Shown here piece after piece: positions 12,801 through 24,575 of a DNA stretch of 64,000 bases; the stretch's first letter is position 1, and each line of letters starts with the position of its first letter. The notes below the pieces were generated by a model that made no database searches, had not been told where the DNA came from, and worked only from the letters and a program-made list of their open reading frames with translations. The stretch spans positions 52,142,001 through 52,206,000 of the forward strand of contig CM114272.1 of assembly GCA_050084515.1 (NCBI GenBank). The letters run 5' to 3'. A program made the translations under genes and the position numbers. Source of the DNA: Blasia pusilla. Taxonomy: Eukaryota; Marchantiophyta; Marchantiopsida; Blasiales.

Positions 12801-13087
12801 CACAGTGAATGTAGCCATTTTCGACCGCATGCCAGCTGATCTAAAAATTAAAAGAGAGAAAGGATGTGGAGATTTTCTGCATGTGATAGATATGTAGATC
12901 TCACAGACGAGCTGTAGAAACTGAATAACCTTCTGTATTCAGCCTTACGTAGGATATTGATCTTCTGTAATCTGTAGCGGTTACCCAGTCAATTCACGCG
13001 ATTCAACCTAGCTTCAGAGGAATCCGAGTACTAGTACAACCATCGCTGCTTAAGAGATTGACACGGTTTTGATATCAAGCTCTAGAA
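9869..13087. other. Intergenic region with weak coding hints only
   Basis: Open frames on the plus strand at 10904-11392 and 11954-12310 have no recognised domain. The first ends close to a textbook splice donor (cag|gtaagt at about 11347), so a spliced unknown gene is possible. A GC-rich patch at 11,730-12,030 includes the near-palindrome gtcgcgattcgcgac at 11864-11878. Nothing here supports a firm gene call. Confidence 0.4.
12581..12590 (+). promoter_or_regulatory. Candidate TATA box for the GH3 gene
   Basis: The decamer tatatataag stands in otherwise mixed-composition DNA about 0.59 kb upstream of the proposed GH3 start codon. It matches the plant TATA consensus. The implied 5' leader would be about 0.55 kb unless a leader intron exists, so the assignment is tentative. 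Confidence 0.25.
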
Positions 13088-13174
13088 GTGTCCATTTTGA
13101 GGCATTTCAATTCAAGTTCACACTCCAATATGCGCTTCGAGTGCGTGCTTCTACATCTTTATCATACGTTAACG

Positions 13175-16100
13175 ATGGTATTCACTAAAAGACAAGCTGC
13201 ATTCTATCGTAACGTTCTGATTCTATTATTATTACAGCAAGGTTGGATGATTAAAAAATCAACCGCTGAAATCATAGCTCTGCATGGCTGTGGAACTGAT
13301 CTGGATGATACAATCCGTTCCCTACCATTTTGTAACAAAACACTTCCTATCAACGAGAGAGCCCTAGATCTCGTATCTCGACTGACGTTAGAAGAGAAGA
13401 TTCCACAACTTGTGAATGCTGCGCCGGCTGTGCCACGCTTGGGTATACCGAGTCATGAATGGTGGAACGAGGCCCTGCACGGAGTAGCTTACAGTCCAGG
13501 AGTTTCTTTCTCCGGATCTGTGACTGGTTCAACAAGCTTCCCCCAGCCCATTTTGACAGCTTCGTCATTCAACACGACTCTATGGAATCTGATCGGCCAG
13601 GCAAGAACATATCTTCCACAGTCGTTTTTCGAATTTTGAGGACTGGGAATCTAGTGGTTTAAAATTCAAATGAAGGTAAATGATAGGAACTGAATATGAA
13701 ATCTATAATTTAACAATATTAGAGGTTTCCGAAAGGAGGTATTTAAACGTGCATTCGTGTGCACATAAAATCTTAGATTGTAGCAGTCAGATTGTGAATG
13801 CCTTTCGTTTGCGACAATACGAATGAAACAAATCATGTTGGTCAAGTGGACCGTCGATCCTATGTGAAATTGGTGCTGAGTTTGACGAATATTGACAAAT
13901 TATTTTGGTAGCGCGCAGTTGTTCAGTGAGGGTGGCTATGATCCTTACGTTACAACCATTATTGACATTGCAGGCTATATCGACCGAAGGCCGGGCAATG
14001 TATAACCTCGGTCAATCTCATCTAACTTACTGGGCCCCGAATGTGAACATCTTCCGTGATCCAAGATGGGGAAGAGGTCAAGAAACGCCAGGAGAAGATC
14101 CACTCCTGTCGAGCATTTATGCAATCGTGTTTGTCAGGGCAATGCAAGATATCCGCTACTCTGAAGAAGGGAGTGGATATACCAGTCCTTACTCTAAACC
14201 AGGTCCAAATAAGCTACAGGTAACAACGCCCGGATCTGGCAGGGACCCTGCCATTGGAAGTATGCTGAAGACATCCGTTTGTTGCAAGCATTTCGCAGCG
14301 TACGATATCGATAATTGGAACGGAACGGACCGTTACCACTTCAATGCTGTGGTAAGAGCGCACCGCCAATTCTCATTAAGCTGAATATGCCAATGCAAAA
14401 CTCACTCGTGACACTAATCTTTTGCTGAGTTCATCCACCTGATCATGAGATATCGAAGAATATTAAGCTTCGAGTTCGTCGTCAAGGGTTCTTAGCTTCT
14501 TTGCGGGAGGAGCCTACAGGTAGGAATATTCTCCAATAGGTACAAGTCTACAGCTAAAGAGTATGTGAGTGGCTGGCTGGACGAATAGTAACAAAGAGTG
14601 TGATCTGCAATGATGTCTTCGCAGGTGAGCGACCAAGAACTCGAAGATACGTACAATCGTCCCTTTCAGAGTTGTGTGCAAGAGGGGCAATCGAGCAGCG
14701 TGATGTGTTCATATAATCGTGTTAATGGAGTCCCAAGTTGTGCCAATTATCAGCTCCTCACTGAATCTGCAAGGAAGAAGTGGGGATTAAACGGGTATGG
14801 GAACATTACTTCATTTTATAAATAATGTTCATATTTTTTCCCGCCCGGTCGTTAATGCTATGTTACCAGATGATGAGTTCGAGCCTCTAGGTTGAAGACA
14901 GAAATGGCTTTCCCACAATGAATTGTGTGAACGAATGAGCAAGTGAAATACAATTGGGATGTTAATTTAATTTCTCATTAAATATCTTTACATGGCTCGG
15001 CTAGCAAGCACTGTGTTTCTTGGATTTAATATCTAGATATCCCTCTCTTTAATTTCCACTGCATCCTCAAGTGATCACCCTGCAAAAATACAAGTCACTC
15101 GCTCAGATTGCATGTTTGGTTGACACTCTATCCCTTCCATTTCCTTGCGTTCTCCAGATATATTGTTTCGGATTGCGATGCAGTGGAGCTTATATACGAT
15201 GCTATCGATTACGCTCCAACCGGCGAAGATGCGGTCGCTGATGTGCTTCTGGCAGGTGTAGAAAGTTATTCCGAATTGTGAAGTTATCAGTGATCTTCCA
15301 CTTAGTACCAGTGTTTAGGCTTGTTCAGTAATTCAAGAATTTCCTGATTTGACCTTAACGTGATGAACCTTGGACTATATCATAAGAAGAATTCTTAAGA
15401 AACCTTTTATGATTGTCGAAGTAAGCATACATATACCGTTTCGCAACTCCGCCGTCACGTAAATCTGTCCCATCGATCATACTATGTATAACAGTTCACG
15501 CAAGTATTTTTACCGCCACGCATGACAGATTTCTATCTTGGTTTCATAATCAGGGATGGATCTTAACTGTGGAAGCACAGCATCAAGGTATGGACAGTCT
15601 GCGGTGGACCAAAAAAAACTCAATGAGACAACAATCGATAATGCCCTGTTCAATCTGTTCTCTGTGCGAATGCGTCTCGGTGAATTCGACGGTAATCCCA
15701 AGGATCAGATATATGGCTCGTTGGGTTTGGAGAGTATTTGCTCAACAGAACACAAAGAATTGGCCATAGAAGCTGCAGCCCAGGGCATTGTGCTGTTAAA
15801 GAACAACTACAACGTCCTACCCTTTCTACGAGGGAATATCAGGTCTCTGGCAGTTATTGGTCCGAATGCTAATGCAACGGTCTCTATGCTTGGAAACTAT
15901 GCAGGTAAATCCTCTCACGATAATTAGTAAGTAATGATAAATGACACAATATATCTACGTCTGGGAAAGTGCGTATGATAGCGCTAGCATCTCAATGTGT
16001 TCATGTGATTTAACATCGCATGAACACAGAGAAACAAATATGATTGTCTTTAGACTCGCAGAGGTTGATTCTCATAATTATCTAGTCAGCATGATGGCTG

Positions 16101-17312
16101 CATCACTCGTTTAAATTAAATCGCCAGTCTGACTTTGGAATCTCGCTGCACTCAGGAACTCCTTGTGACTACGTTACTCCCTTGCAGGGTTTACAACAGT
16201 ATGCCGACTTTGTTCTCTTTGAGCAGGGGTGCTCGAACACTGATTGTCAAGGAAAGGATCTCATTGACAAAGCAGTAGCTGTAGCAGCTAGAACTGATGC
16301 TGTGATTATTGTCGCTGGGCTCGATCAGACTCAGGAAGAAGAGACTTTGGATAGAACGACACTAGTTCTACCCGGACACCAAGAAGAGTTGATAACGATG
16401 GTTGCAAATTCGTCCATGGGTAGTGTGATTCTTGTCATAATGTCTGGAGGACCAGTTGATATATCTTTCGCAAAGCACAACCCACAGATAGACGCAATTC
16501 TGTGGATCGGCTATCCTGGGCAAGGCGGAGGTCAAGCCCTTGCTGATATTCTTTTTGGACACCAAAACCCAGGTACAGATGACTGCTCTTACATTCGACG
16601 GCGGCTTTTTCATCAAGGAATCCTGGATGCACTGTCACAATTTTCTTTTCGTGGCTTAGAAGATTAATCATTCTGGATTTCACGATTCGTTATTGCAGGT
16701 GGACGTTTACCAATGACGTGGTACCCGGAATCCTTCACACAAGTTTCGATGACAGATATGAACATGAGATCGAATAAAAGCTCTAGTTATCCAGGACGCA
16801 CCTACAGATTTTACACTGGAGAGACAGTTTACGACTTCGGTGATGGCTTAAGCTACACGAACTTCTCACATACGCTTGTGTTAGCCCCATCAACAGTGGT
16901 TATTCCCAGTGTCCGAGAGCAGGAATGCTATCATCACCAGCATGATGGAACCCAAGAATGCTCTGATGAGTCGCAAGTGGCAGGGGATGTTACCTGCGAG
17001 GACGCCAGCTTCGAGTTCCGAGTTTTGGTGAGCAATCAAGGCGTGCGAAGAGGATCAGAAGTACTGTTGCTCTACTCAGTACCACCACATGCTGGAGTTG
17101 ACGGAGCGCCTTTGAAGCAACTCATAGGTTTTGAACGACTTTCTCTCGATGCTTATACACAGGCGGAAGTTGGATTCAAGGTATTCCCATGCAAACATCT
17201 CAGCACTGTCAAAGAGAATGGCAGAAAAGAGATGGAGGCAGGAATCCACGCTCTTGTAGTAGGAAACAAAAACGAACTGTCCCATCCCGTCTTATTTGTG
17301 AAGGCCCCTTAA
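13175..17312 (+). CDS. GH3 beta-xylosidase / alpha-L-arabinofuranosidase, seven exons
   Basis: Proposed exons are 13175-13600, 13974-14351, 14625-14794, 15158-15255, 15554-15904, 16156-16572 and 16699-17312. Together they give 2,454 nt, an uninterrupted 817-residue protein, close to the roughly 770 residues usual for plant BXL proteins. The N-terminus has a hydrophobic run ([10 protein letters not shown]), so a signal peptide and secretion to the cell wall are likely. Family landmarks in order are [17 protein letters not shown], the [15 protein letters not shown] block, [15 protein letters not shown] (the Asp-containing block with the GH3 catalytic nucleophile), [36 protein letters not shown] and the C-terminal Fn3-like domain with [11 protein letters not shown]. 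Proteins of this family release xylose or arabinose from xylan and arabinan side chains. All introns are GT-AG except the first, which has a GC donor. The ATG at 13175 is chosen because it directly precedes the signal-like segment; in-frame ATGs at 13088 and 13130 are alternatives. Substrate preference cannot be read from sequence. Confidence 0.9.
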
Positions 17313-18500
17313 TTTGCATTTGATTCGTGGAACTTTTATTAACTTTGCTTGTAGGCACAATGCTTTAAATGCATTAATCGGATGTGCTCCATAGTCGCGT
17401 GTATAGTCAGCATTCATCTGTTAATCAGTTGCGCTCTATAATTGTGTGTGGTCAGCATTAAATTTCATCTGCTGACTGATCTGCATCTTTATCAAAATCT
17501 AATGACCAGTCATGTCTACTCTCGATGAATATCAAGGTAGGAATGGAGTGCATAGTCCAGAACTCCATGTGTGACATGGTCATCAATTTTACTGCATCTT
17601 CTTCAAATCACGTTTGAATTTCAAGCTCTCAGATTCAGGCGTACTTCAATACCGTAGCCGCAACAAGAGCTTATGGGCCCTTCTTCAAGAAGATTGTCTA
17701 ATTTCCGGCCTAGCAGCTTACAATCTTAACTGCCACCAAACATTAGCGGCGAAAGTTTAAATTTTTATTACCCATGGGAGAGGAACAGGCTGAATTATGT
17801 CTTGAAATCTGGTGTTGATGAGCTGCTGTAAAAGACTTGAGAAGACGGTGTTGCTGGTCCTTCAAATTGACAGTTTTTTGTTGACCAGAATTCGTTAACT
17901 TTCGAGGTCAGGTATATTAACGAGTGCTCACAGAATGATTCGTTCGTATATCTCTGTCGGCGGATCCGGGAGAAGGAAATGTCCTAACATTTGTGTACCA
18001 ATATGAGGGTTTCATTATTGGTTATTAAACCTCCAGATCGACGCAAGAAAATTTTAGTATGCCACCTTGTCCATGATTGTTTACGTCAATCCTTACCCCA
18101 CAAGCGACAGATACATTTTCTCTGTCGAGAACCTCGTGTTGGAGTGAAGAGCCGGTCGATTACATAGCTTCACAAATTTTCCCATCTCCAAATCTTCCGG
18201 TGAGAAATGAATTAGGAACTCCCTCCCCACTTTTCCGAAGTATGTGCCACTAAACTATCCTCTCCCCAAGATTTGCCCGTTTTCCAAAAGACAAATTCAT
18301 AACAATTTTGTCGTCACATGTCACGTGTTCTCGGTATGTGGAAACCGCGTTGGAGTACACTGAACGCGGACTTGGGAGGGTTAGTACGATAGTCGAAAAC
18401 AAGGGTGCTAATCCACACTAGGACTGTGGTGTTATATTAAAATCTACAATATTATCGTACTCACTTCTTATGGGTTAGATATATATCTAACCCATATCTA
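17313..18500. other. Downstream region of the GH3 gene, no gene seen
   Basis: This is probably the 3' untranslated end of the GH3 gene followed by intergenic DNA. GTCAGCATT-type words recur at about 17407-17460. Composition shifts to strongly AT-rich from about 18,400, marking the border with the repeat block. A 28-bp palindrome lies at 18469-18496. Confidence 0.5.
18469..18496. repeat. Perfect 28-bp palindrome
   Basis: The stretch tatgggttagat...atctaacccata is its own reverse complement, centred on an (AT)n core. It sits at the edge of the AT-rich block. It could be a cruciform-prone simple-repeat site or a transposon terminus. Confidence 0.7.
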
Positions 18501-18604
18501 AACCCTAATAACAACTTCCCTTTTCAAATTCCTCCTTTCAAGGTCGCACTCGAAACTAGAGGATCTCGCCTGGTCACAGAAAATTAATGATGTTATACAA
18601 AGAA

Positions 18605-19352
18605 AAATCCAATTATCACATGTCAATAGGTGTTCATAATAGTCTTTTTAATAATTTTATTTAATTATAAATAAATTTTAATTTTTAAAATTTTAAATGA
18701 GTAAGAAATTTTCTTTTTTTAACAACACCCGTCTTCCTTAAATTATTTTTGTAAAAGTTCAAACAATAACTATTCTTCCCACCAAAAATAACATTCATTA
18801 ATCAAAATTTTAATTAATTAATTTTTCATTCATTTTCCTTTTCCAAAATAACACATGTGAATTAATAAAATTATTTAAAAAAATGATCATGCTATTTATT
18901 TTAAATTTTAAATAAAAATATTTTTTTCTAAAATCTCAAAAGAATAATAACATTTTTTTGTTCTTAATAATTACAATCCTCCATTCAAATTTAAATAATA
19001 TCCCAATATATTACATTATCTTTCCATAATATTAAAAAAAATCTACTCTTCCATTAAATTTTTATTTTCTTTCTCCATCAAATATGAATTGAAGTAAAAA
19101 CTCTAAAATGTTGGTTATTTATCATCTTAATCATAATTTATTAATATTTATAATCACATATTATAATATTAAATAATTATTAATTGATTAATATAAATTC
19201 CATTCAAATCCCTATTCGTTTCCTTTATTCTTTTTCTACCCATCTTATGGGGCTCAAGCAACATAATTCAACGATGTTGCCTATTTTGTCTTATTGCCCC
19301 GCTATCTTGTCGTCTTATGCATGTGTGGTCGCCAATTATTACTAGTAAGATA
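18605..19352. repeat. AT-rich repeat, copy 1 of a direct duplication
   Basis: This segment runs from aattatcacatgtcaata through ggctcaagcaaca-aattcaa and gatgttgcctattttgtc to ccaattatta. It aligns along its length with 19474-20300 with many substitutions and small indels. In minus-strand orientation both copies lie downstream of the Helitron helicase C-terminus, so they may be duplicated Helitron 3' tails. Both copies are non-coding. Confidence 0.65.
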
Positions 19353-19473
19353 CACGCAAAAAAAAAAATGTGTTTGAAGAGCTTTTGTTAGTCAAGGGAT
19401 TAATGATGTTGCACGCACATTCAAACTTTTTTCTTTCTGCCCATAACACATGAAACATTTTTTTCTTGTCCAA

Positions 19474-20300
19474 TTATCACATGTCAATAAGACCTTAAAA
19501 AAATAGGTGTCAATAATATTTTTTAAATTATATTTAAAATTTCAAACTATTTTATTTATAAATTTAAGTCTAATTTCCCTTTTTTTTTAAATTTTGAAAA
19601 AGTAAGAAAATTTCACCTTTAAATAACACTCATCTCCCCTAAATAATTTCACTCCTCCGTAAAAGCTCAAACAAGAACTATTCTTCTCCTTCCATTCTTC
19701 CCACCAAAATAACATTCACTAACCAAAATCTTAGCTAATTTAATTAATGAAATTATTTTCCTTTTCCATTCAAATTCATTTTCCTTTCCCAAAATAGCAC
19801 ATGTGAATTAATAAAATTATTTCAAAAAATGATCGTGTTATTTATTTCAAATAGCAGGATCATTTCAAATATGATTTTTATTTTCTAAAATCTTAGAGAG
19901 TAATTAGATTTCACTATTCTTAATAATTACAATCCTCCATTCAAATTTAAATGATATCCCAATACACTAAGTAATTTTATTTTTCCATAAAATTTAAAAA
20001 AATCTACTCCTCTATTAAATTTTTATTTCTTTTTTCCATCAAATATGAATTGAGGTAAAAAGTCTAAATTTTTGGTTATTTATCACATTAATTAAAATTT
20101 ATTAATATTTATAACCACCCATTATAATATTAAAATAATTGATTAGTATATATTCCACTCAAATCCCTATTCGTTTCCTTTGTTCTATTTCTACCGTTTT
20201 AAAACAGGGCTCAAGCAACAAAATTCAAGGATGTTGCCTATTTTGTCTTATTGCCCCGTTATCTTATCGTATTATGTACATGTGGTCTCCAATTATTATA
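19474..20300. repeat. AT-rich repeat, copy 2 of a direct duplication
   Basis: This is the second, diverged copy of the 18605-19352 segment, offset by about 0.87-0.9 kb. Shared anchors include cttcccaccaaaa-taacattcac, acatgtgaattaataaaatta and gatgttgcctattttgtcttattgcccc. It lies between the helicase remnant and copy 1. The two copies part after ccaattatta. Confidence 0.65.
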
Positions 20301-20436
20301 TAGATACCACTAAGGTGCCCGTGTATGAAGATATTAACAAGAAATTTTTTTATTTCACTGAAGTATTTCTTTATACTTTATATTACGTGTGAATTGTCTT
20401 TTTTCATTAGGAAGGGCATTATTTCCTATTGTGATA

Positions 20437-23400
20437 TTAATTGCATTTTTTTTCTAATCTTGACAATGCTACATATAATTGACCGTAAGAAAAGACTAAT
20501 ATAGGTAAGTAAGTTTCTATCTTTTTCAAGGTGTGACCTTGAGATTTATTGATAGTCATGGCAAAAGCGGGACGAATAGGAAATTGAAATCTACGTAAAT
20601 GAAAAAGTAAACTTGAGTCTGATGCAATCAATGGGATACGTGGAATAAAGACTCAATCTCCAGTGTTCTTGCCTATGATGATTTCGGCATCAATGAATCC
20701 ACAAATCACCAATCGAGTTCCGTTGGCTTGTCCCTTTGAACCATTCAAATTTCTTAAAAGCATGATAGGTGCACCGATTTTCAAGGTTAAAGGATGTGGT
20801 GGTAAACCTGACGGTAAGCACGTATTTTAGAATTCTGTCGGGTAGATATAACTCATTCCTCATTCGGAATGGAATCAACACTAAGGTAAGTAAGTTCCTG
20901 CATAGAACAAACATATGGCAATCAAAAGATGATTTTAGTCTTGATGCCTAATATAATTGAAGAACTCGTGAGGAGAATCATATCAAGAGTATTTGAAAAC
21001 CAATATTATCTCTTCATAAAAGCGAGACATGACTTCTACATTGATGTCATCAACATCTCAATTTTTTGATATGAGAATTGTTGTATCTCTTAAAAAGTTG
21101 AAGTCACAAAACTTTTCATAATCATTTCCATAGATAATGTCAATAAGATCACTTACTCTTGGTTACCATATCATTTGGCAGTTGTATAAAATCCTCTTCC
21201 AAGTGATATTCCAAAGGCACAAAACCATCTCCAACCTCCCATAATGTCGCGACCCTCATAACCAAACAACACCAAATAGGCGCCAAGCGAAACATCAGAA
21301 CTCAAGTGAACTCACGTTGCGAGGTTTGCGCTTTGGAGAGGCGTTTGGAAAAGTCTCTTGGAAAAGTCTAAGAGACGAAACGCAGAACAGAGTTGTGCGT
21401 TTCATGTGTTAGTGGTCGTGACCAGGAAACCTAGACCAAACGCGAGCCAAGACTTGAGATGAGTTGAGTCTTGGGAGGTTGGTTGCCAAAGAGGTGAGAA
21501 CCAGTTTGGAACAAGACTAGCGTTTGGGAGAATCTGATTGTGTTTAGGACCATAACGTTGAGTTACAAGATGCGTTTGGGACAAGTAAGAGCGCGTTGGA
21601 AATCTGATCTTGAGACGCTTCCAACGCACCAAAGATTTAGCAAACGCATGAGTATAGGCTGAGATATTGCCCGAAAACGATTGAGAGAGCAATCGGATTC
21701 AAGGCCAATTGGAGAGGCCCGGGTGTCTTTCCCTATATGTAGGGGGCCCCCGGAGATCCCTAGAAGTACTAATAAGGGAGGAGGCTCTCCGAGATGTCTC
21801 GGAACACGAATCCCCACTTTGAGCGCCAAACGGCGTTTCAGAGGCACGGGATGGAACTGGAGTTTGGCGTTGGAACTCGAAACCCAAACCTCATCCAAGG
21901 GAGTGGACTTTGTACGCCACACTTGGATTCCAACCTGAGATTCACTTCGTGCGAGTCTTGGTGAGGAACTCATTGGATGTCCATTGGACAGTTGGAACCG
22001 CTAGGCGCGAAACGCCGTTTCAGGTTCTTGAACCGACCAGAAAGTCTGTCCCAAGTCTTTCGAGATTTTCCCGTGTTGTAAACCGCAAAACTAGGAAGGT
22101 TGAGCTTGATGAGAGTCCGAGACGAGAACTCGGAAAGTAATCCCGCTGATTGATCCAAGACCTGACTAACCCAAAGTGCATGTTTGGATGCAGATTAGCG
22201 TTGAGAGCGTGACCTACTGAACACACGCTTCTGCAACAAACAAGATTAACGTTCAAGGAGAGTATACGCACGACACATAACCAATCTGCAAAAGCTTGTT
22301 GATGTACACGCATGTTTGCTTGCAATCTTTGAACTCTCATATTCGTCGTAAACTTCATTACCCTCACATGAGATCATAAAGGTGATCTTTTTAATATAGC
22401 TTGAATCATTTTTGGACGGTCTCCATGACGAACAACACGCAAGATTTGGCCAAAATCTCCACCAAAGATTATTAATTTACATTCCTCAAGATATCTTGAA
22501 AGGATTGATTTATAGCCTCAAATGCATGGCGATGAGTCATAAATATCTCATCCCATATGATAAGCCAAGCCCTTTAAATTAAGTACTGAGCTTCATTATT
22601 AAAAGGTAAACTACAAAAAAATAGTCAAAGATATTAGTATTTTGGGCGAGATATCTTTTTTTAACACATTAAAAGAGATGCAAATTCATGAAATTTTAAC
22701 ATACTCACTTGCAAGTAGAATTTTCATCTACATTTATTGGAATCTTGAATCGTGAATGTATAGTGCGTCATCTATCTAACAACAAAGCAGCTATCCCGGA
22801 TGAAGCGATAGCTAAAGCTATGCCTTCGGCACCTCGTACACTTTCGAGAAGAAGATTGTATAAGAATGGTTTTCCTGTACCGCTAGGGCCATCAATGAAG
22901 AAATTTTTTTAACTAGAAGTAATATCACCGATAATGATGGTTACGATTTTATCATGTATAGCATCCCAAATCAATCGTTATCCATCATTCAAAGTTTCCT
23001 CTCCCAACCTAGCTAGCTCATGTAAGTCATCTCGATCATATTGAAGTTGTTTTGCTTCCAAATACGAATACAAGCTTGAAAATCTGCTTTAGGCATATTT
23101 GGAAAATCGGATAATCGCTTCCCTTGATCTTGCAAATGATAGTGAACTTCCAATAATGCAGTGTTAATAATTAAAGCATCTGGGGCAAGATCAAGAATAC
23201 CTGTTTACTGCATAAAGGCCACGATTTTAACCATAAGTGAAAAGTAAAAGGAGGAAATAAGAAATGTTATGATGGAAATAGGAATAGGAATTATCTCACG
23301 TCGTTCATATAAGATATCCTCTATGAATGGGATAAAAAATTGACTCCATAGTTCAGCTAGTCGAGTTGGCGTGTTGTAAGCAAATATAATAGCAAAGAGT

Positions 23401-24060
23401 TGACGGAGCGCACGACCTGTATGGACTTCTGATGCTTCTTGAAAGCATGAGAATACTTCCTTGTCATCCTCTAGAAGCCCTATTTGAATAGCAGCCTCCT
23501 TAAATGTTGGATAGAGCACTCCGTGCACAATTCTCAAGTATTCGTACGTAGTCGCGCCTAGAATGTGATGAAGAAGCAATCCCAACCAATGTCATTCTCC
23601 TTCAGCTATCAAAACTTGAATGAAGTTGCTTAATATACCAAACATTACATTGATCAAAAGGATGCATGAAATTTTAAGTAATTTGTAAGTACATTCAGGA
23701 AATTATAACATATTTACCTGGGTGAGTAAGATATAGGCAACCAATCAAATGACCACAACCATTTCTCCTTTGAATTCTATGAATCCATTTTCTTTTGCTC
23801 CAACCATACTAGGAAGGAAAATCAATATATAAATATTTTGGAGCCTCCAAATCCAAACGATTAGTTGCAAACCATTGTGTAAGAATTGTCTCCTTATTTC
23901 TTTGTAGTATCTCCTCAAGATTTTCGTAATCATTGAAGGGAATGGTTTGTAACTCGGGAAGATGAACTGGTAATCTCACAATACTTGGATATTCCGTATG
24001 TAAGCTAAACTTGAACAATCTCCAACATGCCTCCGAGGGAGAGATATATCTACAATACAA
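20437..24060 (-). pseudogene. Helitron (RepHel) helicase remnant, 5'-truncated and interrupted
   Basis: Read on the minus strand from 24060, the protein resembles plant Helitron helicases in collinear order: RYISPSEACWRLF and RLPVHLPEL (24060-23900), LGLLEDD-type text (23585-23205), the Walker A block FIDGPSGTGK (about 22905-22876, on the strand opposite a spurious plus frame), LGGDF-Q-L-VVRHGD (about 22450-22410), then after an insertion the LIDIIYG region (about 21150) and the C-terminal block [13 protein letters not shown] plus [10 protein letters not shown] (20580-20450). Several stops and frameshifts break the frame, so it is inactive. The N-terminal Rep nuclease (HUH) part is not seen; DNA above 24060 is unrelated or too decayed. 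Helitrons move by rolling-circle replication using Rep plus this SF1B PIF1-like helicase. A 1,130-bp insertion at 21245-22374 splits the gene. Confidence 0.85.
21245..22374. mobile_element. 1,130-bp insertion inside the Helitron helicase, probable solo LTR
   Basis: The element is flanked by a perfect 5-bp direct repeat, cataa, at 21240-21244 and 22375-22379. Removing it with one repeat copy brings the helicase reading frame back into register across the junction, which fixes both borders. It starts tgtcgcgacc. No protein of note is encoded, and GC content is clearly above the surrounding Helitron DNA. The 5-bp duplication, TG start and lack of coding capacity suit a solo LTR. The last bases before the repeat are gagat rather than CA (the nearest CA ends at 22368), so end erosion or another element class is possible. 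Confidence 0.7.
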
Positions 24061-24197
24061 TAATAATGAAGATAAAGAGAAATTAGTAAAGTATCATATT
24101 TTCTCAAATGTATGGACATGTTGAAGGAACAAAAAGAAGAAGAATAAAAGATTTAGGGTCCTAATCCATTTTTAGAAGACCTACTCATGGTTGCCCA

Positions 24198-24575
24198 TTC
24201 TTATTATCTACAAATTGGAGCATGTTAGACTTAGGACTGATGCTCACTCAAAGAGATAATGAGGGGAAGGAATTCATGACAACATATGTGAGCTTCTTGA
24301 ACAATATTGTACAGGCAAAGTACAATTCCTATCAAGGAGAGTGCTTAGTTGCCATGTGGATCATTGACCATTTCAAACTTTTTTTTGTTTAGCAACCTTT
24401 TCATGCTCATTACTAATTAATAACCGCTCAAATGGTTGGTGGGATGTGACAAGCTTACATATATAGAAGCTTGCCAATTGGGCACTTTTTGTTGTAAGAG
24501 TATAACTTTCAAGTTGTCTATGGCCCATGACATCTAAACCAAGATGTAATTAGCTTGAGTTGCAATGCGTATATG
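24198..24575 (+). pseudogene. Ty3/Gypsy RNase H fragment
   Basis: From 24198 the frame reads TNW...LMLTQRDNEGKEF, then YNSYQGECLVAMW and HFK, typical of the RNase H domain following Gypsy reverse transcriptase. After a stop near 24390 the similarity goes on in shifting frames: NRPLKWLVG and DKLT, then EYNFQVVYGP, and LNQD near 24540. Several frameshifts and stops make it a relic. No reverse transcriptase or integrase was found next to it. It lies head to head with the truncated Helitron end and may mark the event that removed the Helitron N-terminal part. Confidence 0.65.

Noticed and set aside
22709-22912. Plus-strand 67-codon frame
   Set aside because: It is the antisense of the Helitron Walker A region and has no meaning of its own.
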